Assembly (NCBI GenBank): GCA_027459505.1
Contig: DAIDIE010000043.1
Span: forward strand, 124,001 to 188,000
DNA from: Acidobacteriota bacterium
Lineage (GTDB): Bacteria; Acidobacteriota; Terriglobia; Terriglobales; SCQP01
Direction: 5' to 3'
DNA length: 64,000 bases
Part shown: positions 18,859 to 27,064 of the stretch, piece by piece
Layout of the letters: each line of letters opens with the position of its first letter
How positions within the stretch are numbered: position 1 is the stretch's first letter
Made by a program: the position numbers and the translations under genes
Notes under the pieces: model-generated
The model's database searches: none
Seen by the model: only the letters and a program-made list of their open reading frames with translations
Told to the model about the DNA's origin: nothing

Positions 18859-20190
18859 ATGCAAGTGGATCAAGCTTTCCGGACCCGCTGCCGTCTGCCG
18901 ATTGTGCTGGTTCTGCTGATCACCGCCGCGGTAATGGGTGGCGCGGCCCAGTCCTCGCCGGCCGCGGGAAGGCAATTGGATGCGCTGGTTTGGACAAAAT
19001 CATTCCCGGAACTGGTTTCGCGGTATCCACATTTGCGGCCGCAGCTCGGTCCGCTCGAGCAGCCTTACTTCGACGGAATCATCGCTGGGCGTGAAGGGCG
19101 CCTGGAGCAGTCGCGCCGGCATTTGCGGCCCCTTACCGGAAAACTGAGCGCCCATAGGACCGCAACTGCCCTGCGAACGCTGGCCTGCGACGACTTCCTG
19201 CTCTCCCATTACCGTGAAGCCGCCACGGCTTACGCCCTGCTTCTCGATCATTACGCCAGCCATCTTCAAGCAACGGAAAAGCAGGAGCTCAACGACAACC
19301 GCTCGGTTGCGGCTCTGCTTGGAGGTGCCCCGCGGGAGAGCGTCGGCCTCATTCCCAGGGTTAACCTGCCTTTGCGCCGTGATCTTGTCGGCTTACTGGA
19401 TACCCAAGTGGCCGCCGGAAAACAGAAGCGCTGGTTCATCCTCGATACCGGCGCCGGAATGACCACAATTCCGGAATCGACCGCGCGCGCCTTCCATCTA
19501 AAGATGCTGCCAGGCCAGGCTGAAACGCAGGGCATAACCGGCGTCGAGGTCCCTTTACACGTGGCCATTATTCCGCAACTGCGCTTCGGGCGGGTGGTGC
19601 TGCGAAACATTCCAGCCCAGGTGGTTTCGGACGCGTCGCTGACCATACCCGGGAGGTTGCCGCACCAGACCACCTTGCTTGCAGGCATTCTGGGATTTCC
19701 GGAGCTGCGCCTATTGGGTAATCTCCACTTCAACGTTCGCACCAAACAATTGCGCCTTGGGGACCCAGAGCCCGCCGGCCCGCGAATCTCCTTGTACATG
19801 TACGACATGGTCGCGCTGCTGGGTATGAGATATCAGGCGCGGCCAGTGCTGTTCAGCTTGGATACCGGCGCGCAAGCGGGACTGCTCACCGCTCATTTCC
19901 TGCGGCGCTTTCCCGCCATTAAGGACCGGTTGAAGCCCCGGCCCTACATCTTCGCCGGGGCCGGAGGGCAACGGCGCATGACTGCGTATTATGTGCGTGA
20001 CATTCCCATCCAATACGCGGACACCAGCGTCGTGCTGCATGATCTGCCCGTCCTGACGGAAGACATTGGTCTGCAACCGCTGGACGGTGTCGACGGCAAC
20101 ATGGGGCAGGACCTGTTGCGCAAGTTGGGGAATTACAGTATAGATCTGCAGTCCATGGGGCTTGGCGCCGGTATAGCGCATGCCAAATGA
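18859..20190 (+). CDS. Secreted retropepsin-like aspartic protease with two DTG motifs
   Basis: A 443-residue exported protein: a signal peptide (LPIVLVLLITAAVMGGAA), a helical region (about 40-155) and two consecutive retropepsin-like domains. Each half carries an active-site motif: FILDTGAGMTTIP near residue 196 and FSLDTGAQAGLLT near 335. Each also has a downstream hydrophobic-glycine segment (LAGILGFPEL; DGVDGNMGQDLL) as in clan AA peptidases. The first half matches the Asp_protease_2 type. Two lobes in one chain could form an intramolecular dimer, as in pepsin. The substrate is unknown. The gene lies between two glycosidase genes. Confidence 0.82.
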   Translation: MQVDQAFRTRCRLPIVLVLLITAAVMGGAAQSSPAAGRQLDALVWTKSFPELVSRYPHLRPQLGPLEQPYFDGIIAGREGRLEQSRRHLRPLTGKLSAHRTATALRTLACDDFLLSHYREAATAYALLLDHYASHLQATEKQELNDNRSVAALLGGAPRESVGLIPRVNLPLRRDLVGLLDTQVAAGKQKRWFILDTGAGMTTIPESTARAFHLKMLPGQAETQGITGVEVPLHVAIIPQLRFGRVVLRNIPAQVVSDASLTIPGRLPHQTTLLAGILGFPELRLLGNLHFNVRTKQLRLGDPEPAGPRISLYMYDMVALLGMRYQARPVLFSLDTGAQAGLLTAHFLRRFPAIKDRLKPRPYIFAGAGGQRRMTAYYVRDIPIQYADTSVVLHDLPVLTEDIGLQPLDGVDGNMGQDLLRKLGNYSIDLQSMGLGAGIAHAK

Positions 20191-20278
20191 TCGGCCGGAA
20201 ACTCGCCGCCGCGGGAATTGCCTCCGAAGGAACTCTTAACGCATCGCGCCATTTTAAATTGTTAGACTGGCAACCGTT

Positions 20279-21799
20279 ATGCAACTTACTCGACTCCGCC
20301 TGCTGGGCCCCGCCGTCGCCCTATTTTGTTTTACCGCACTGAGCGCATCGCGCGCTCTGGCCCTTGATTCCGCAAGTACTCGGATCACGGTGGATGTAAA
20401 CGCGCCGCAAACGCCTTTCCCGCACTTTTGGGAGCAGATGTTTGGTTCCGGGCGCGCCATTTTGTCCTTGCGCGAGAGCTACCGGAAGGACTTGAGCACG
20501 GTTCACGCCGCGACAGGCTTTGGCTACATCCGCTTCCACGGCATTTTTAACCGGGGTGTGGGCGTATTTCACCTCGATGCGCAAGGCCATCCTGTCTACA
20601 ACTGGACCTATGTGGACCAGATCTATGACGGGCTGCTGGCGCGGGGGGTGCGCCCCTTTGTCGAGTTAAGCTTCATGCCGCCCGCTCTGGCGGCCAACCC
20701 GGCGGCATCGGTATTTTGGTACCACGCTCACACCTCACCACCCAACAATGACGCGCTCTGGCAGGATCTGATCCGCCACTTCGCCCGCCACCTGATCGCC
20801 CGCTACGGCTTGGCCGAGGTCTCCCAGTGGTACTTCGAGGTGTGGAATGAGCCCAACATTGACTTCTGGGCTGGCAACCCGAAACAGGCGACCTACTTCC
20901 ACCTCTACGACGTCACCGCCACGGCTTTGAAGCAGGTGAACCCTTTGCTGCGCGTCGGCGGCCCGGCGACCGCCCAGGCCGCTTGGGTCACTCCTTTTCT
21001 GCAGCACTGCGTGCAGAACCATATCCCGGTCGATTTCGTCTCCACTCACGTCTACGGCAACGACTCGCCGCGCAACGTTTTCGGCACGAGCGGCCCCATT
21101 GATCGTAAGCACACCGTGGCGCGGGCCGTGGACAAAGTGGCCCAGGAGGTGGCTGCATCGCCGCTGCCCCACACCCCCATCATCTTCAGTGAATACAACG
21201 CCAGCTACAGCAACGACGGCACAACCGATTCGCCGTTCATGGGGCCATGGCTGGCCAACACCATACGGCAGGTGGATGGCAAGGTGCGCATCATGTCGTA
21301 CTGGTCGTTTTCCGACGTCTTTGAAGAGGGCGGGGTGGTGAAAACCCCTTTTTATGGTGGCTACGGGCTGATCGCCGCGGATCACATTGAAAAGCCGGCC
21401 TTCAATGCCTTTCGCCTATTGCACCAGCTTGGCGACCGGCGCATCGCGGTGAACTCAAAATCCGCCTTGGCGACCGTGCGCCCCGATGGAACCATCGTCG
21501 TCGCGTTATGGAACTACGCCCCCGTTCATGGCAGCGCGCCGTTGCGGACGATAGTGCTCCATTTCAAAGGTCTGCGCGGCACCCACGCGGTGACGGTGCA
21601 GAGCGTGGACCCTCGCCATGGCAATGCCCTGAGAGCCTGGCAACAGATGGGCAGCCCGCAGTTTCCCAGCAAAGCCCAGGTCAACACGCTGCAGCGTGTT
21701 GGCGCGTTGCCCGCGCCCGAAGTTTTGACCATGCGCGGCAACTCGATTACCGTTCCACTGGTATCGCAGGAACTCGCCATCGTCACCGTGCGCCCCTGA
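20279..21799 (+). CDS. GH39-family beta-xylosidase-like glycosidase, secreted
   Basis: A 506-residue protein with a signal peptide (LLGPAVALFCFTALSASRALA) and a GH39 (beta/alpha)8 catalytic domain followed by a beta-sandwich. The acid/base glutamate is in YFEVWNEPNIDFW near residue 191 and the nucleophile in IIFSEYNASY near 305; the FGYIRFHGIF segment near residue 80 is also characteristic. GH39 members release xylose from xylo-oligosaccharides; some act on other linkages. Its place near GH44 and CE15 genes fits hemicellulose use. No Shine-Dalgarno is obvious before the ATG. Confidence 0.9.
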   Translation: MQLTRLRLLGPAVALFCFTALSASRALALDSASTRITVDVNAPQTPFPHFWEQMFGSGRAILSLRESYRKDLSTVHAATGFGYIRFHGIFNRGVGVFHLDAQGHPVYNWTYVDQIYDGLLARGVRPFVELSFMPPALAANPAASVFWYHAHTSPPNNDALWQDLIRHFARHLIARYGLAEVSQWYFEVWNEPNIDFWAGNPKQATYFHLYDVTATALKQVNPLLRVGGPATAQAAWVTPFLQHCVQNHIPVDFVSTHVYGNDSPRNVFGTSGPIDRKHTVARAVDKVAQEVAASPLPHTPIIFSEYNASYSNDGTTDSPFMGPWLANTIRQVDGKVRIMSYWSFSDVFEEGGVVKTPFYGGYGLIAADHIEKPAFNAFRLLHQLGDRRIAVNSKSALATVRPDGTIVVALWNYAPVHGSAPLRTIVLHFKGLRGTHAVTVQSVDPRHGNALRAWQQMGSPQFPSKAQVNTLQRVGALPAPEVLTMRGNSITVPLVSQELAIVTVRP

Positions 21800-21878
21800 G
21801 CACGGTTGGACGCTTTCCGCCAGCCGCGGCGATGCTGTCTTGTTAGTATGGATAGTTCGCGGAAAGGAAGATCGCTTC

Positions 21879-23075
21879 ATGTCCCAGGAAGTCGTTCAGA
21901 TGAAGGCGCGGGGGTTTATCTGCGTGAACGCGCACCCGCAGGGGTGCGCGCGCCATGTGGAGCAGCAGGTGGCGACCGTCAAGCGCACGGTTCCGACCCA
22001 TCTAAAAGGGGTACGCACCGCGCTGGTGATCGGCGCCTCAACCGGGTATGGTCTGGCCTCGCGCATTGCCGCCGCCTGGGGCTTTGGGGCGCGCACGGTG
22101 GGCGTGTTTTTCGAACGTGCGCCGCAGGGCAGCCGCACCGGGAGCGCCGGCTATTACAACACCGCGGCCTTTCATGAGTTGGCCCGCCGCGACGGACTCG
22201 ACGCCTGGAGCCTGAACGGCGACGCCTTCTCCGATGAGCTCAAGCAGCAGACTCTGGAATTGTTGCGGAGCCAGGTTGGACCGGTCGACCTGGTGATTTA
22301 CAGCCTGGCATCACCGAAACGAACTGATCCCCGCACAGGAACGGTGTACAACTCGGTTCTGAAGCCGGTTGGGCAGACCTACACCAGCACGACCATCGAT
22401 CTGGACCGCCAGAAACTGACCGGGGTGACTCTCGAACCGGCAAGTGAAGCCGAAGTTGAGGCGACGGTGGGGGTTATGGGTGGCGATGACTGGCGCCGCT
22501 GGATTGAGGCGCTGCTGCAGGCGGGACTGCTCAATCAGGGGGCGCGCACCCTGGCTTATTCCTACATCGGCCCGGAAGTCACCTGGCCAATCTATAAAGA
22601 CGGAACCATTGGGCAGGCGAAGAAAGATGTCGATCATGTGGCGGCCGAGTTGGATGCCATGCTGCTGCGTCAGGTCGGCGGGCACGCCTGGGTGTCCGTC
22701 AACAAGGCAATCGTCACCCAAGCCTCGGCGGCGATCCCTGTGGTGCCGCTTTACCTCAGCATTTTGATGAAAGTGATGAAAGAAAAAGGTGTGGAAGAGG
22801 GCGCGATTGAGCAGATGACGCGTCTGGTCACCGATCACCTGGCGGCCGGCAGCAAGCCGCAATTTGACGAGCAGCGGCGCATACGCCTGGACGACCGCGA
22901 AATGCGCCCCGATGTGCAGCAGGCGGTGGCCGCGCTGTGGCCCACCGTCACCAGCGAGAACCTCACGCAGGTAACCGACTACGCCTCGTTTCAGCGGGGT
23001 TTCCGCAACCTGTTTGGCTTTGAAGTCGACGGAGTCGACTACAACCAGCCGGTGGAAGTCGAGCGCGGCTGGTAA
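21879..23075 (+). CDS. fabV: Trans-2-enoyl-ACP reductase, FabV type
   Basis: A 398-residue NADH-dependent enoyl-ACP (or enoyl-CoA) reductase for the last step of fatty-acid elongation. Features are the N-terminal RGFICVNAHPQGC, the cofactor motif GASTGYGLASR, the conserved SPKRTDPRTG segment and the active-site Y-x8-K in YIGPEVTWPIYKDGTIG. FabV enzymes are much less sensitive to triclosan than FabI. The ATG at 21879 has AAGGAAG 8 nt upstream; an in-frame TTG at 21840 lacks such support. It converges on serA across a shared terminator. Confidence 0.96.
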   Translation: MSQEVVQMKARGFICVNAHPQGCARHVEQQVATVKRTVPTHLKGVRTALVIGASTGYGLASRIAAAWGFGARTVGVFFERAPQGSRTGSAGYYNTAAFHELARRDGLDAWSLNGDAFSDELKQQTLELLRSQVGPVDLVIYSLASPKRTDPRTGTVYNSVLKPVGQTYTSTTIDLDRQKLTGVTLEPASEAEVEATVGVMGGDDWRRWIEALLQAGLLNQGARTLAYSYIGPEVTWPIYKDGTIGQAKKDVDHVAAELDAMLLRQVGGHAWVSVNKAIVTQASAAIPVVPLYLSILMKVMKEKGVEEGAIEQMTRLVTDHLAAGSKPQFDEQRRIRLDDREMRPDVQQAVAALWPTVTSENLTQVTDYASFQRGFRNLFGFEVDGVDYNQPVEVERGW

Positions 23076-23092
23076 AGCCCTGCGAGCGTGTC

Positions 23093-23136
23093 GCGCGGAA
23101 CGGATGCTGGCCGCACCCGTCCCGCGCAAGCTTTTT
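23093..23136 (+). terminator. Terminator between convergent fabV and serA
   Basis: An 11-bp stem with one mismatch (GCGCGGAACGG with CCGTCCCGCGC, loop 13 nt) is followed on the plus strand by AAGCTTTTT. It begins 17 bp after the fabV stop codon and its T-run touches the serA stop codon. Confidence 0.5.
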
Positions 23137-24754
23137 ACAGCCGCACTGGAAGGGCGCTGTGAATTGCGGGTACCGACTTCAATTGCTGCAACACCCCGGT
23201 GTCCACCGGACCATCCACCTCCACAATGGCCACGGCCCGCAACGGCTTCTCACCGCGCAGTTGCTCGGCGCTGGCGTCACTCTTTTGTTGCCGCCCTAAC
23301 GCGAAGCTGGCGATATTGATACCGTTCTTGCCGAGCACCGTGCCAATATGGCCGATCACGCCGGGAACGTCGTCATTGCGTAAGACCAGCAGGTGTTCGC
23401 TCAGCGGCGCCTCCAGATCGATGTCGTCCAGGCCCAGCAGGCGCGCCTGACCGTTGAGGACGGCGGCCTGCAGATGCACCTCGCCCTCGTCCCCTTTCAG
23501 CAACACCGACAGCGAGCGCAACTGGTTGCGCGTATTGCGCCAGCTTCCCTCGTGAATGGCCAGTCCGCGCTTTTCCGCCATGGTACGCGCGTTTACCACG
23601 TTGGCCTTTTCCGAAAGGGTGTGATTCAGCAGCCCGGTCAGCACCGAGTTGCGGATGAGCTCCGTGTTCCAGTCCGCCAGGTCGCCGGAATAGCGCAGCG
23701 CCAGTTCGCGAGGCTGTGAACCGCCCAGTTGCGCCAGCAGTGCGCCCAGCTTCTGGCCGAGATCGAGCCAGGGTTGCAGTTCCTTGTACTCTTCATAGCC
23801 AACCGAAGGCACATTCACCGCGTTCTGGATGATGCCGTTAGCCAGGTAGTCCTTGATTTGGCTGGCAATTCGGTGTCCCACCCGTTCCTGCGCCTCATCA
23901 GTGGAACCGGCGATATGCGGGGTGGCAATGAGGTGGGGAGCACTGAGCAATGGAGAGCCGGCAGGCGGCTCCTTTTGAAAGACGTCGAGAGCAGCCCCAC
24001 CCACCTGCCCGCTCTGCAGCGCTTCCAACAGGGCGGTTTGATCGATCAGTTCGCCTCGTGCGCAATTGATGATGCGAATGCCTTTCTTCATCTTCGCGAA
24101 GGCCGCGGCGTTCAACATGTCGCGGGTGTCGGGAGTCAGAGCGACGTGCAGCGTCAGGTAGTCCGATTGCGCATAAAGCTCGTCGAGTGAGACCAGTTTG
24201 GCGCCCGACTCGCGCACCGCCAGTGCAGAGACAAACGGGTCGTAGGCCAGCAAAGCCATTCCAAAGACGGCAGCACGGCGTGCAACCTCCAGGCCGATGC
24301 GCCCCAGACCAAGAATGCCCAGCGTCTTGCCTTGCAACTCGGTTCCTTGCAAGGACTTCTTTTCCCACTGCCCGGCCCGCGTAGTGGTGTCGGCGCGAGG
24401 TATTTCCCGCGCGAGGGCGACCATGAAACCCAGTGTCAGTTCGGCGACGCTGGAGGCGCTGCCGCCCGGAGTGTTCATCACCACCACGCCCTTCCGCGTG
24501 GCCGCTTCCAGATCGACGTTATCCACCCCTATGCCGGCCCGCCCCACCACCTTAAGCTTGGGCGCGGCATCGAGCAGAGTGGAGGTAACTTTCACCGCCG
24601 AGCGTACGATGAGGGCGTCGGCGTCGGCCAGTTCCTTGACCAGACTGCCGTCCTGCACGGAGGCGGGGGTCAGCTTCACCACGCTCCAGCCGGGTTCGTT
24701 TTCCAGTTCCTGGATGCCCTTGGGGGAGATTTTCTCGGGGATGACAATCTTCAT
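23135..24754 (-). CDS. serA: D-3-phosphoglycerate dehydrogenase
   Basis: A 539-residue first enzyme of serine synthesis (3-phosphoglycerate to 3-phosphohydroxypyruvate, NAD). It is the long form: catalytic and Rossmann domains (LGILGLGRIGLEVARR; catalytic Arg in NCARGELID, Glu in DVFQKEP, His in ATPHIAGST), an allosteric substrate-binding-like domain in the middle, and a C-terminal ACT domain (VLRNDDVPGVIGHIGTVLG) for serine feedback. The ATG at 24754 gives the typical MKIVIPEKIS start; the frame upstream to 24865 is not SerA-like. It lies 64 bp after a class V aminotransferase homologue on the same strand, a pair that suggests a serine operon. Confidence 0.96.
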   Translation of the reverse strand: MKIVIPEKISPKGIQELENEPGWSVVKLTPASVQDGSLVKELADADALIVRSAVKVTSTLLDAAPKLKVVGRAGIGVDNVDLEAATRKGVVVMNTPGGSASSVAELTLGFMVALAREIPRADTTTRAGQWEKKSLQGTELQGKTLGILGLGRIGLEVARRAAVFGMALLAYDPFVSALAVRESGAKLVSLDELYAQSDYLTLHVALTPDTRDMLNAAAFAKMKKGIRIINCARGELIDQTALLEALQSGQVGGAALDVFQKEPPAGSPLLSAPHLIATPHIAGSTDEAQERVGHRIASQIKDYLANGIIQNAVNVPSVGYEEYKELQPWLDLGQKLGALLAQLGGSQPRELALRYSGDLADWNTELIRNSVLTGLLNHTLSEKANVVNARTMAEKRGLAIHEGSWRNTRNQLRSLSVLLKGDEGEVHLQAAVLNGQARLLGLDDIDLEAPLSEHLLVLRNDDVPGVIGHIGTVLGKNGINIASFALGRQQKSDASAEQLRGEKPLRAVAIVEVDGPVDTGVLQQLKSVPAIHSALPVRL

Positions 24755-24818
24755 GCTGTGTCCTCGTTTAGCGCCCGGTGCGGGGCGGAATGGCGGATGG
24801 CGCGCAGCCATCGCCGGT

Positions 24819-25766
24819 TCATGGTTGCGAGTCACGCCGTGGCCGCGGCACGGCGGCTTCGGCACAACTCGATGCGAATTCCGATGGTTTCTTTTCCAGG
24901 GGCGCGGGCCGCAGTCCTAATTGCACCGCTAGCTGGCCGAGCGCTGGCGCGTCGTTGCCGCCACGAGTGGCGAGAGCGCCCTCTTGCAGGAGCGTTTTCA
25001 GTGATGCCCCAAGCCCCCCAACCAGGTGAGCGGAGAGAGGCCAGCGCGTCTCGCCTTGCCCCTGCCGTTCTCCTTCCCCGCGCAAGTCGAGCAGAAAGCG
25101 AGGTCGGCTGCCGGCCCGAATCCAATTCCAGGCACGGCCGCTGATCGCCAGCCAACTGAGCCCTTCGGGGCCAAGCAGCGCAGGACTCCCCACCGCCAGA
25201 ACGTCAATGCCCCAGGACTCGAAGTTGATACCGTCGAGCGCGGCCGTCAGCGTGGCGTCAACCACCAGCAGAATGTCGTTGCCGGCCTGGCGGACTGCGT
25301 GCGCAATCCCTTCCATGTCGTGACGGACCCGGCTGGAGCTTTCAGTGGAGGCAAGAAACACGGCGCGATGCCCGGTCGCCAGCTGATTGCTGAGCCGGCC
25401 GTGCAGATCTTCCCGGGTAAAACGTTCGCCCTCGGGTCGCTGCATCAGATCCACCGTGCAGTTATAGGCGGAGGCGATCTCACGCCAGCGCTCGCCCCCG
25501 CTGCCCGCCGACAGCACCAGGACACGGTCGCCGGGCTCGGTGCAGTTCACAACTGCCGCTTCCAGCGCTCCAATCGCAGGGCAGGGAAGCAGCACGCCCG
25601 TCGTCTGCAGGCCAAAAAACTGCTGCAACAATGCCAGCGTCTCTTGCACCAATGCGCCATCGGCGGGGAGGTTGGAAACGGCTGCGGGGCGCGAGTGGGC
25701 TGCCCCCGCGCGCGTCAACGAGGGTGCGGCGTGCTGGAACGGATCAATTGGCGCCTGCTCGTCCAT
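24819..25766 (-). CDS. Class V aminotransferase homologue lacking the PLP lysine (probable pseudoenzyme)
   Basis: A 315-residue homologue of the serine-glyoxylate/alanine-glyoxylate aminotransferase group. Several family landmarks are clear: LPCPAIGALEAAV, GDRVLVLSAGSGGERW, and the cofactor aspartate in VVDATLTAALDGINFESWGIDV. Where functional members read G-S-Q-K, this protein reads VGSPALLGPEGLSW, so the Schiff-base lysine is missing and the loop is one residue shorter. The protein is also shorter than the usual 360-390 residues and ends in a low-complexity tail. The frame is intact, and AGGGA precedes the ATG at 25766. In related genomes such a gene next to serA would supply phosphoserine aminotransferase activity; here that role is doubtful. 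Confidence 0.8.
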   Translation of the reverse strand: MDEQAPIDPFQHAAPSLTRAGAAHSRPAAVSNLPADGALVQETLALLQQFFGLQTTGVLLPCPAIGALEAAVVNCTEPGDRVLVLSAGSGGERWREIASAYNCTVDLMQRPEGERFTREDLHGRLSNQLATGHRAVFLASTESSSRVRHDMEGIAHAVRQAGNDILLVVDATLTAALDGINFESWGIDVLAVGSPALLGPEGLSWLAISGRAWNWIRAGSRPRFLLDLRGEGERQGQGETRWPLSAHLVGGLGASLKTLLQEGALATRGGNDAPALGQLAVQLGLRPAPLEKKPSEFASSCAEAAVPRPRRDSQP

Positions 25767-25963
25767 TCGGTATCCCTGAGCGGCATTCCTGCATCCCGGG
25801 AAATATTCAGAATAACAGCTCCGGGCGCGGCCTTCCCCGGAGAGTTGCTGTGAAAAGAAGCCAACCAGCACGGCGTGCCTGGTGTTGCGCCGCCGTCACT
25901 TTGCCGGCGCACATGAGCAGGCACAACAGTGGCGGGTGCAAATGAAAAAGTGCTTGCGCGCAA

Positions 25964-26125
25964 GCGGCACGGCCGCTTTTATTCCACCCGCTTCGGTGTC
26001 CGGCCGAAGCTCGCTAATAGTGGCCGCGCTTTACTAGTCGCCAGCGGTGCGGGACCTAGTAGGCAACCCCGCACTTCGGCCTGCGATTTCGAACTCGAAA
26101 ACAGTTCGACTCGGCCCTGGCTCGT
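25964..26125 (+). repeat. 162-bp structured interspersed repeat, copy 1
   Basis: Copy 1 of a repeat found three times in the window at exactly 162 bp. It differs from copy 2 at 3 positions. It starts with a 5-bp hairpin (GCGGC-ACG-GCCGC) followed by TTTTATT. It then has a 7-bp hairpin GCTTCGG/CCGAAGC, a 7-bp hairpin GTGCGGG/CCCGCAC and a 7-bp hairpin TCGAACT/AGTTCGA. It lies in the gap upstream of the gamma-carbonic anhydrase gene. Confidence 0.95.
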
Positions 26126-26311
26126 CAGGACCGCTTTTGACGCGTGCCATTCCAAAGGAGCGAGCCACCGAGTCCTCCCTGCGGGAGGAGATCGCAGGTG
26201 GAGGGCCGCGAAATTCCGAAGGGCGGCTCCCTCGCGGGGGAGAGGAGCCTGGCATCGGCGGCTTCACGTTCTCACTGGAGAACGTGCCAACGACCCAACG
26301 GAAAGCAATGC

Positions 26312-26337
26312 CAGCGGGCGGCTCAGGAGACGAGGCC
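26312..26337 (+). repeat. Short 26-bp repeat, copy 1
   Basis: Matches 56492-56517 at 25 of 26 positions; the core is GGCTCAGGAGACGAGGCC. Flanking sequence is only weakly similar. Both copies are intergenic. Confidence 0.6.
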
Positions 26338-26493
26338 GTGCCTCGCTGCCGCAATCCGGGAAAGCACTCGTGCTACCCTTAAAGATTCAGGTGAGCGAAG
26401 GCAAAGCCGTGTCGCGCCCCGCTGGAAACGCCACTTTTGCTACTGGCGCAAAGGCATTGGCGGCGCTTCGCAGATGCCCCCAAAGGATCGGTC

Positions 26494-27006
26494 GTGGTCA
26501 AGAGTTTTCTCGGTCATCATCCCAAAATTGCCGCCTCGGCCTATATCGAAGAGAGTGCGCAGATTATCGGTGACGTGGTCATTGGCGAGGAGTCCAGCGT
26601 CTGGTTCAACGCGGTGGTCCGTGGCGATGTGCACTCCATTCGCATTGGGCGGCAAAGTAACATTCAGGACTGTTCTGTGCTGCACGGCTACAAAGACACC
26701 TGGCCGGTCACGGTTGGTGATCGTGTGAGTGTGGCGCATTCGGTCACGCTGCATGGTTGCACGGTCGAGGATGACTGCCTCATCGGCATGGGCGCGGTCC
26801 TGCTTAACGGCGTCACCGTTGGCAAAGGTTCCATCGTGGGAGCCGGCGCCGTGGTTCCCGAGGGAATGCGCATTCCTCCCGGCAGCCTGGTGCTTGGTTT
26901 GCCCGCGCGAGTAAAGCGCCCGGTTACGGAAAAGGAAACTGCCATGATCGCGCGCCACGCCTCCAATTACCTGCTCTACAAGAAGCAGTACCAGGAGATG
27001 CGCTGA
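26494..27006 (+). CDS. Gamma-class carbonic anhydrase family protein
   Basis: A 170-residue left-handed beta-helix protein of the YrdA/PaaY/gamma-CA group. Hexapeptide repeats run through the chain (IIGDVV, VGDRVS, IGMGAV, VGAGAV). The zinc histidines are in VAHSVTLHGC and probably VLHGY. The C-terminal helix (ARHASNYLLYKKQYQ) is typical. Members may hydrate CO2 or be non-catalytic, so activity is not certain. I chose the GTG at 26494, with AAAGGA 6-7 nt before it; an ATG-like start at 26437 would add 19 residues outside the fold. Confidence 0.9.
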   Translation: MVKSFLGHHPKIAASAYIEESAQIIGDVVIGEESSVWFNAVVRGDVHSIRIGRQSNIQDCSVLHGYKDTWPVTVGDRVSVAHSVTLHGCTVEDDCLIGMGAVLLNGVTVGKGSIVGAGAVVPEGMRIPPGSLVLGLPARVKRPVTEKETAMIARHASNYLLYKKQYQEMR

Positions 27007-27064
27007 AGCTGATGCGCCCGGCGCGCGCTGATGAGCTCACCCGACTGGCAAGAACGGCGAAGAA

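Larger units (their letters stand above)
25767..26493. other. 727-bp intergenic region with repeat copies
   Basis: The left part (25767-25963) is the upstream region of the minus-strand aminotransferase gene, with a TATTCT-like -10 near 25815. Then follow one 162-bp repeat copy and, at 26312-26337, a copy of a second short repeat. The short hairpin CTCCCTGCGGGAG lies near 26175. The open frames here are inconsistent with each other and resemble no family, so I call no gene. Confidence 0.6.

Noticed and set aside
24819-25766. Frameshift as the reason for the missing aminotransferase lysine
   Set aside because: Family-like sequence continues in the same frame on both sides of the site (WGIDVLAVGSP and GLSWLAISGRAW), so it is a local substitution and deletion, not a frame change.
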